From the NCBI GenBank assembly GCA_016219235.1, contig JACRBO010000138.1, positions 1 to 8,430 of the forward strand: 8,430 nt of DNA, written 5' to 3'. Made by a program: the position numbers and the translations under genes. Below the pieces are notes generated by a model. That model was given only the letters and a program-made list of their open reading frames with translations, did not search any database and was not told where the DNA came from. Every line of letters starts with the position of its first letter. The stretch's first letter is position 1. Origin of the DNA: Chloroflexota bacterium. Its GTDB lineage: Bacteria > Chloroflexota > Anaerolineae > Fen-1058. Below, in pieces: positions 1 to 5,239 of the stretch.

Positions 1-103
1 CGACGGTATGACCTTGACTCACCACATCGAGTTCCTGACAAGTTGAGACAAAGCCGTCGCCTTCACGCTCGATAATGGCCGTAAGTTGCAGTATTTTGTT
101 CAT
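1..103 (-). CDS. HicB-family antitoxin-like protein, N-terminal part (cut by window edge)
   Basis: The first 34 codons are visible and the gene continues beyond position 1. The peptide begins MNKILQLTAIIEREGDGFVS and continues with TCQELDVVSQGHTV. This is the characteristic first strand-turn-strand of HicB-like proteins: an 'I.REGDG(F/Y)V..C.ELDV.SQG.T' pattern with a degraded RNase H-like fold. HicB proteins usually neutralise the HicA mRNA interferase and may repress their own operon. Some homologues are solitary and have no known toxin. The start is well supported: an AAGGGGAG ribosome-binding site (minus strand, 118-111) lies 7 bases before the ATG. The gene is read in the same direction as the GH31 gene, 62 bases downstream of it. 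A hicA partner, if any, would lie beyond the left edge. Family assignment is fairly sure; toxin-antitoxin function is inference. Confidence 0.75.
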   Translation of the reverse strand, partial: MNKILQLTAIIEREGDGFVSTCQELDVVSQGHTV

Positions 104-152
104 AAATCCACTCCCCTTACCGCGTCTGCGAATCGGCAGATAACCTGAGTTC

Positions 153-158
153 ATTATA
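153..158 (-). promoter_or_regulatory. Candidate -10 box for the HicB-like gene
   Basis: The minus strand reads a perfect TATAAT here, about 50 bases before the HicB-like start and just past the GH31 stop. No convincing -35 box lies at 16-18 bases, and there is no TGn extension. The leader between it and the gene contains a small TCTGC/GCAGA hairpin (about 125-140). It may give the HicB-like gene its own transcript in addition to read-through from the glycosidase. Confidence 0.35.
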
Positions 159-165
159 CCGCAAG

Positions 166-2559
166 CTAGGCTTCACGCGATTCGATAATGTTACGCAACG
201 CGGCTACGTGCACATCTTTCAACCCCTGATAACTCTGCAAGAGATCAGGCGCGACTACCAGTTTAGCCCAGTCCCGATCGATCTGGAGTTTCAGCCAGTT
301 GTCGATGCGGAACTCGCGCAGCAAAGCGCGGGCCTGATCCGCACGCCGATCGCGCCAGGCCATCAGCAGTTGATCGGTCATGGCGATGACGACTGAGGCC
401 TGATCGAGCGCGATGAGCGCCAGGCCCTCGATCGTCAGCGAATCGGTGCCGGCATCGTAAGTCGTCACAACCTCGCGCGGGCGGCCGTTGACGTGCACGC
501 TGATCCGATCGGGGTGTTGAATGCCCCGGAAAATCAGCCGATAGGTGCGCCGTGCGGGAATGACGCCGACATCCCCCATCACCGGATCGATCGTGAATTC
601 AGCCTCGGTGCCGCGCCACAACTGCGTGAAGGCCGTCAGCGCATAGCGGCCCTGCTGATAGGCCAACGATTCGCCGTCGTCTTCATACAGTTCAAAGCGA
701 TTATCGTCGTCAGGAAAGATGACGATGTCCAGGTGATCGGGATTGCCGACTGCCCGACCGCCTAACGGCACGATCGCACCCGCTTTGGCAAAGACGGGGA
801 TGTCGTCCAGACGACCGTACAAAGTGTGCCAGCGCCGGCCGTAATAGTGGTCGCCGGTGAAGAAGTTAAACCAGTTGCCAGCCGGCAGCCACAGCGTTTG
901 ACGGCTCATCCGTGTGTCTGGATCACGCGGCGAGACGTAGGGCGCAACGATGAGTTCCGTGCCGAACCGGTATTGCTGCGGGCAGCGATAGGCATCGTCT
1001 TCGTCGGGATGGGCGTAGTACATCGGTGTGATCGGCGGCGCGTCCTGTGTGTGATTGCGCCAGGCCATCGTGTAGAGATAGGGAATCAGCGCATGCCGCA
1101 AGCGCAGGGCGTCGCCGATCACGCGCAGCGTTTCAGCATCGGTGCGCCACGGGCGTCGATCTTGATACGGATTGTTGGTGCTGTGCAGGCGCAGAATGGG
1201 GCTGAACGCGCCGAACTGCACCCAGCGTGCGTACAACTCCGCGTCTTCAAAACCGCCCATGTGCCCGCCGATGTCGTGGCTCCACCACCCATAACCGACG
1301 TTGGCCGCGGTCGCCGTGAAGTACGGCTGAAAAACCAGCGATTCCCAGCTCACGACCGTGTCGCCGGAGAAGCCGATCGGGTAACGGTGATTGCCCAATC
1401 CGAACCAGCGCGAGAAAATAAACGGCCGCTTGGATCCATCACGCGCCAGATCATGGAAGTGCAGATGATTCAGCCACATCAACGGATCAAGCCCGGCCAG
1501 TTGGCTGCGCGTACCCTGCTGCCAGTCGAGCCACCAGAAGTCGATGCCGTCCGCCTCGTAGGGATGATGCAGAATTTCAAAGTAGGCGCGCGCAAACGCC
1601 GGATCGCCCAAATTAAACTCGATCGGCCGGCCCGTCGTAAAGTCCCGGCCCACGGCATTGGCCATCAGCCGATATTGCGCCTCGTGCGGATACACGCCGT
1701 CGGCCGGATGCAAGTTGAGAGCGGTTTTTAGGCCGTTTTCATGCAGCCACGCGATGAGTTCCAGCGGATCGGGGAACAGGTCGCGATTCCACGTGTAGCC
1801 GGTCCAGCCGCTGGATTCATTGCCGGTATTCGTGATGTGCCAGTCCATGTCGATGATGCACACCGACAAAGGAATGTCGTGCTGCTGAAAATCAGTAATG
1901 AGTTCCATCAACTCCGCCTGGGTGTACGCCCAATAGCGGCTCCACCAGTTGCCCAACGCCCAGCGCGGCAACAGCGGCACATGACCCGCCACTTTGCCAA
2001 AATCAAACAGGCAGTGCAGGTAATCATGGCCGTAACCGAAGAAGTAAAGATCGATGTTGGTTGGCGCGGCGCGCGGCGCCAGCCAACTCGACTCGTCAAA
2101 CACTAGGCTGAGCGAATCATCCACCACCGACCAACCCGCGCGCGACATCAGGCCGCGCTCCAGCCGGATCGCGCCGTTGGCCTCATCGAGGGTGCGGGCC
2201 GTGCCGCGCAAATTGTCGCGCTCGCCCAGATCGCCGTAGCGCCACACCGCGCCGGTAGATTGCACTTCGATCGAGAGCGTATCGCGCGTGAAACCGCGTT
2301 CGGTGATGCGATATTGCAGGTGCAGATGATCGGTCGTGATGGTAATCACATCCTCAAGGCGTTCAACGGTGAATTCGGGCGCGGGCAGATCACGATACCA
2401 GAAAGTCTGGCTGGCGTGATCTTCAAACTGATCGGTAGGGCTGAATTCAAGGCGGATCAAGCGCGAGGCGAGCACGGTGAAGCGGGCGTGCGGCGCAGGC
2501 ACGATCGAGTCGGGATTGGCGATCGGGTGCAGCGGCAATTGAAAGTGCTTGGGAATCAT
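166..2559 (-). CDS. GH31-family alpha-glycosidase (alpha-glucosidase-like), cytoplasmic
   Basis: This 797-residue glycoside hydrolase family 31 enzyme is predicted to cleave alpha-linked glucosides or related sugars with retention. An N-terminal beta-sandwich (about 1-190) precedes the TIM barrel (about 195-500). The barrel holds IIDMDW (D237, D239), the nucleophile in FWWLDWQQG (D345), the likely acid/base in GFSGDT (D400), and the GH31 signature HDIGGH (428-433). Beta domains follow, including a DUF5110-like stretch with FELYEDDGES (622-631). A helical tail of about 70 residues (728-797) ends the protein and is not usual for the family. No signal peptide is visible, so it probably acts inside the cell on imported oligosaccharides. 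The ATG is preceded by GGGAG at 10 bases and GGGAGG at 3 bases. Exact substrate cannot be read from sequence; alpha-xylosidase or transglucosidase activity is possible. It lies 93 bases downstream of the sensor kinase on the same strand. Confidence 0.93.
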   Translation of the reverse strand: MIPKHFQLPLHPIANPDSIVPAPHARFTVLASRLIRLEFSPTDQFEDHASQTFWYRDLPAPEFTVERLEDVITITTDHLHLQYRITERGFTRDTLSIEVQSTGAVWRYGDLGERDNLRGTARTLDEANGAIRLERGLMSRAGWSVVDDSLSLVFDESSWLAPRAAPTNIDLYFFGYGHDYLHCLFDFGKVAGHVPLLPRWALGNWWSRYWAYTQAELMELITDFQQHDIPLSVCIIDMDWHITNTGNESSGWTGYTWNRDLFPDPLELIAWLHENGLKTALNLHPADGVYPHEAQYRLMANAVGRDFTTGRPIEFNLGDPAFARAYFEILHHPYEADGIDFWWLDWQQGTRSQLAGLDPLMWLNHLHFHDLARDGSKRPFIFSRWFGLGNHRYPIGFSGDTVVSWESLVFQPYFTATAANVGYGWWSHDIGGHMGGFEDAELYARWVQFGAFSPILRLHSTNNPYQDRRPWRTDAETLRVIGDALRLRHALIPYLYTMAWRNHTQDAPPITPMYYAHPDEDDAYRCPQQYRFGTELIVAPYVSPRDPDTRMSRQTLWLPAGNWFNFFTGDHYYGRRWHTLYGRLDDIPVFAKAGAIVPLGGRAVGNPDHLDIVIFPDDDNRFELYEDDGESLAYQQGRYALTAFTQLWRGTEAEFTIDPVMGDVGVIPARRTYRLIFRGIQHPDRISVHVNGRPREVVTTYDAGTDSLTIEGLALIALDQASVVIAMTDQLLMAWRDRRADQARALLREFRIDNWLKLQIDRDWAKLVVAPDLLQSYQGLKDVHVAALRNIIESREA

Positions 2560-2581
2560 ACGCCTCCCACTCCCAAAGAAT

Positions 2582-2641
2582 GATCCACCAGGGTCTACGG
2601 ATGTTCACCAGCGTCGTGTCGCATCGTGTCCTGCGTGGATC
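2582..2641. repeat. Bulged inverted repeat enclosing a 10-bp-period direct repeat
   Basis: GATCCAC followed by CAGG (2582-2592) is complementary to CCTG-(C bulge)-GTGGATC (2630-2641). This gives an 11-bp stem with one bulged base and a 37-base loop. Inside lie two tandem decamers, GCGTCGTGTC (2611-2620) and GCATCGTGTC (2621-2630), which differ at one base. The element fills most of the kinase-glycosidase gap. It could be a regulator site (one-helical-turn spacing), an RNA structure in the leader of the glycosidase gene, or a dispersed repeat. It lacks a T-run, so it is not a normal intrinsic terminator. Confidence 0.5.
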
Positions 2642-2652
2642 AAATTGTGAGG

Positions 2653-3825
2653 CTACTTCTTGACCGTGACGCGCACCACGATGTGGGTGCCCTGCTCCAC
2701 CGCGCTGGTCACTTCAAAGTCGGCGCCCATGGCCCGCGCGCGCTCTTGCATGTTCTGCAAGCCGTGACCGGAATATTGCTTGACGTGCAGCATGTCGAAG
2801 CCGCGCCCGTCATCCATCAACGAGAGCGCCACCTGTGAACCGTCACGCCGCAAGTTTATGATCACGTTTCGCGCGTGCGCATGCTTGGCGATGTTGGCCA
2901 GCGCTTCCTGCGCGACGTGAAACAACCCGGCGGATTGATCGGGCGTGAGGTCGCTGTCGGCGCGCTCGTTGGTCTGCACTTCGACGTTGATGAAGGTGTT
3001 GGCCTTGAAGGCGCGCACCAGATCGATGAGACCGGCCGACAGATTCTTGTTCTGAAAACGCTGCGGGCGCAGATCGAGGATGTAGTTGCGGATGTCGCGG
3101 ATGACGTCGTTGAGGCCGCCGATGGCGTCTTGCAGGCGCTTGCGCGCATCCGCCGGTTGTTCGTCAAACAGCAGGCCCACATACTCCAGCGTCAAGCCCA
3201 CGGCATAGATCGATTGAATGATGCCGTCGTGCAAGTCCATCGCGATGCGCTCGCGCTCTTCCAGCACCGCCAATCGCTGCACCTGCTTGTAGAGGTTGGC
3301 ATTCTCGATGGCGATGGCGGCCTGCGCGGCCAGCATCGTGATCAGATGCTCGTCTTGATCGGAGAATTCATCCGCGCCGATCTTGTCCGTTAAATACAGG
3401 TTGCCCAGCAGTTTACCCTTGAAGATGATGGGCACACCGAGGAAACTGGTCATGTGCGGATGATGACCGCCGACGCCGCTCGAACGCGGATCATCTTCCA
3501 GGCGGCGCAGGCGGATGGGCTTAGGCTCGCGCAATAAGACGCCCAGTAAACCTTTGCCGACAGGCGCATGACCGGCCGCGCGGACTTCGTCTGGCGTCAT
3601 GCCCGAGGTCACAAACTTGTCGAGGTTGCCGCTGGGATTGGGCACGCCCAGCGCCGAATACTTTGCGCCGACCAGCGTGCGCGCCAGATCGACGATGCGC
3701 TGCAAAACACGGTCAATCGCCAGTTCGGCGGTGATCGCCATCGACGCTTCCAGCAGCGCTTCCAGTTGCGCGCTCAGGCGTCGCTCGTCTGCCTCACCCT
3801 TGAAGGTCGTCATCGTCATCATCAT
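2653..3825 (-). CDS. GAF-domain sensor histidine kinase (HisKA_3/NarL type, DevS/DosS-like)
   Basis: This 390-residue two-component sensor kinase probably signals to an unlinked LuxR/NarL-type response regulator. Domain order is a short helix (about 12-30), one GAF domain (about 30-178), HisKA_3 dimerisation and phosphoacceptor (about 188-255), and HATPase_c (about 295-390). The phosphorylated histidine is H199 in ERERIAMDLHDG. ATP-binding boxes are visible: N box QEALANIAKHA (N311), G1 DDGRGF (338-343), G2 GHGLQNM (353-359). No membrane segment is present, so it is cytoplasmic. The GAF domain resembles mycobacterial DevS/DosS, sharing HP.M.(S/T)FLGVP and LYLTDK. H122 falls at the haem-ligand position and Y144 at the distal tyrosine position. 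The start is uncertain within MMMTM; the first ATG is used. No Shine-Dalgarno is seen and the predicted leader is only about 15 bases. It is divergent from the TPR lipoprotein and no response regulator is in the window. Confidence 0.93.
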   Translation of the reverse strand: MMMTMTTFKGEADERRLSAQLEALLEASMAITAELAIDRVLQRIVDLARTLVGAKYSALGVPNPSGNLDKFVTSGMTPDEVRAAGHAPVGKGLLGVLLREPKPIRLRRLEDDPRSSGVGGHHPHMTSFLGVPIIFKGKLLGNLYLTDKIGADEFSDQDEHLITMLAAQAAIAIENANLYKQVQRLAVLEERERIAMDLHDGIIQSIYAVGLTLEYVGLLFDEQPADARKRLQDAIGGLNDVIRDIRNYILDLRPQRFQNKNLSAGLIDLVRAFKANTFINVEVQTNERADSDLTPDQSAGLFHVAQEALANIAKHAHARNVIINLRRDGSQVALSLMDDGRGFDMLHVKQYSGHGLQNMQERARAMGADFEVTSAVEQGTHIVVRVTVKK

Positions 3826-3846
3826 TCGGCCAAAAGTGCGAACGGC

Positions 3847-3855
3847 ATTATAGCA
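3847..3855 (-). promoter_or_regulatory. Extended -10 promoter of the sensor kinase gene
   Basis: The minus strand reads TGCTATAAT, a perfect -10 box with the TGn extension. It lies about 21 bases before the kinase ATG, predicting a leader of roughly 15 bases. No good -35 hexamer is found at 16-18 bases, which is common for extended -10 promoters. Where its -35 region would lie (about 3870-3876) it overlaps the -35 box of the opposite promoter. Confidence 0.65.
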
Positions 3856-3874
3856 TACTCTCAGACCAATTTGC

Positions 3875-3904
3875 TTGAGAAGTCATCGCCACTCGTGATA
3901 CAAT
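3875..3904 (+). promoter_or_regulatory. Promoter of the TPR lipoprotein gene, predicting a leaderless mRNA
   Basis: TTGAGA (3875-3880), an 18-base spacer, then TACAAT (3899-3904) with a TGA extension immediately before it. Only six bases (CGTTGC) separate the -10 box from the ATG at 3911, so transcription should begin at or beside the A of the start codon. There is no room for a ribosome-binding site, consistent with leaderless translation. Confidence 0.65.
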
Positions 3905-3910
3905 CGTTGC

Positions 3911-5146
3911 ATGTCGATGCCTGTGCTCCGCCCTACGTTTGCCCGACTGATCAGTTTGATCTTGATCGCGATTGGAGCGATCGGGTGTGCGACCAACCCG
4001 ATTGAACTGTCACCGCCCGCAGGGCCGCCGACCGCCACCGCGGCGATCGAATCAGCCGCGCCGGTGCTGCCCACCCGCACGCCGATCGAACCGACGCTGC
4101 CGCCGCCCACATTCATGCCGCGCCAGTTGCCCGCTTCGCCCACGCCCACCGCTGAAGCAGCCGGACAATACTACAAGTCCGGCCTGCAGGCCTATGCGCG
4201 GAAGGATTACATGACGGCGCTGTTGGACTTTACGCAGGCCATTCAACTGGACAAGCGTAATGCGCTGCTGTACTGGAATCGCGCGCAGGTCTATCTGGCA
4301 CAGGGCGATCTGGATGGTGCAATCGCAGACTTTTCGACGGTGATCGAACTCGATCCGGGCAACATTGCTGCGTGGGTCCATCGAGGCGAGGCGCGCGCGG
4401 GCCGCGAGGAGTATGCGCTGGCGCTGCTCGATCTCGATCGCGCGATCTCGCTCAGTCCCAACGAGCCGTCGGTCTATGTCAATCGCGGCCGCATCATGCA
4501 GGCCTCCGGCAACATCACCACCTCGATCGAGATCTTCAGCCGCGCGCTGGAAATCGATCCCAATTACGCGCCTGCCTATTACTATCGCGCGCTAGCGTAT
4601 GTCGCCAATCGACCCGCCAGACAATTCGCGGTCGATCGGCGCGTCATCGACGATCTCAGCGCCGTGATCGCGCTAGAGCCTGAAAACGTAGACGCTTACC
4701 TGGCGCGCGCCGACGCGTACATCGCGGGCAGTGACCTCGACGGGGCGCTGGCCGATCTAACCCGCGCCACGCTAGTCGATCCAGAAAACATCACCGTGTA
4801 TTTGAAGCGCGGACAGCTGCATCAAATCCGCCGCGACTTCAAGGCCGCGCTGGACGACTTCGACACGATCCTGAAACTGGAACCGGAGTCGCTGGAGGCG
4901 CTGATCGGGCGCGGGCAGATTTATTTCGATCAAGCCCAATACGATCGGGCTATCACCGATTTCACTGCCGCGCTGCGGATCAATCCGCAGTTCATCGACG
5001 GCTATGTGCAGCGCGCCCGCGCCTACGACAAGCAGTTCAAGCGCGATCTGGCCGTGGCCGATCTAAAACGCGCGCTGACCTTAGCGGAAAAACCGGAAGA
5101 TAAAGCGACGATTCAGGCGGAGTTGGATAGACTGGCGAGGCAGTGA
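3911..5146 (+). CDS. TPR-repeat lipoprotein
   Basis: This 411-residue exported lipoprotein is probably a protein-protein interaction scaffold at the cell surface. Residues 1-25 form a lipoprotein signal peptide: a basic N-terminus (R7, R12), a hydrophobic core LISLILIAIGAIG, then the lipidated cysteine C26. A Pro/Thr/Ala-rich flexible linker follows (about 27-82). Nine tetratricopeptide repeats of 34 residues run from about 84 to 395, most with the W/Y..R/A.......G/A...A..D form and ending LDP.N. Repeat 5 is 40 residues long, with an extra six residues around NRPARQFAVDRR. A short helix caps the array. The lipobox is slightly weak, with Ala at -3. The start is fixed by the promoter just upstream, although a second ATG lies two codons in. 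Partner and pathway are unknown. It is divergent from the sensor kinase, and polA follows 93 bases downstream on the same strand. Confidence 0.9.
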   Translation: MSMPVLRPTFARLISLILIAIGAIGCATNPIELSPPAGPPTATAAIESAAPVLPTRTPIEPTLPPPTFMPRQLPASPTPTAEAAGQYYKSGLQAYARKDYMTALLDFTQAIQLDKRNALLYWNRAQVYLAQGDLDGAIADFSTVIELDPGNIAAWVHRGEARAGREEYALALLDLDRAISLSPNEPSVYVNRGRIMQASGNITTSIEIFSRALEIDPNYAPAYYYRALAYVANRPARQFAVDRRVIDDLSAVIALEPENVDAYLARADAYIAGSDLDGALADLTRATLVDPENITVYLKRGQLHQIRRDFKAALDDFDTILKLEPESLEALIGRGQIYFDQAQYDRAITDFTAALRINPQFIDGYVQRARAYDKQFKRDLAVADLKRALTLAEKPEDKATIQAELDRLARQ

Positions 5147-5159
5147 GATTACCTGGCAT

Positions 5160-5220
5160 GACGAGTGACGAGTGATGAGTGAAAGACAAATCACTCGTCA
5201 CTCGTTACTCGTTACTCGTC
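5160..5220. repeat. Opposed heptamer repeats forming a long hairpin upstream of polA
   Basis: On the left are GACGAGT, GACGAGT, GATGAGT and GA (5160-5182). On the right are TC then ACTCGTC, ACTCGTT, ACTCGTT, ACTCGTC (5191-5220), the same heptamer in reverse orientation. The arms pair over 23 bp (5160-5182 with 5191-5213). All three mismatches become G-U wobbles in the transcript, with an 8-base A-rich loop AAGACAAA. It fills the lipoprotein-polA gap and ends 19 bases before the polA start. It has no T-run. It may act as an mRNA-stabilising or attenuating hairpin, or be a copy of a dispersed genomic repeat. Confidence 0.8.
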
Positions 5221-5239
5221 AAAAGGCAAAGAGACCACC

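Noticed and set aside
826..1731. Long open frame on the plus strand (301 codons) opposite the GH31 gene
   Set aside because: It is antisense to an enzyme with intact catalytic motifs, has no ribosome-binding site, and its peptide is Arg/Val/Pro-rich without domain pattern: a shadow of codon bias.
2875..3393. Plus-strand open frame opposite the kinase
   Set aside because: It lies wholly within the HisKA_3/HATPase coding region and has no protein-family features.
5160..5220. CRISPR-like or riboswitch reading of the heptamer array
   Set aside because: Units are only 7 bases with no spacers, and no known riboswitch core is visible; a simple short-period repeat hairpin explains it.
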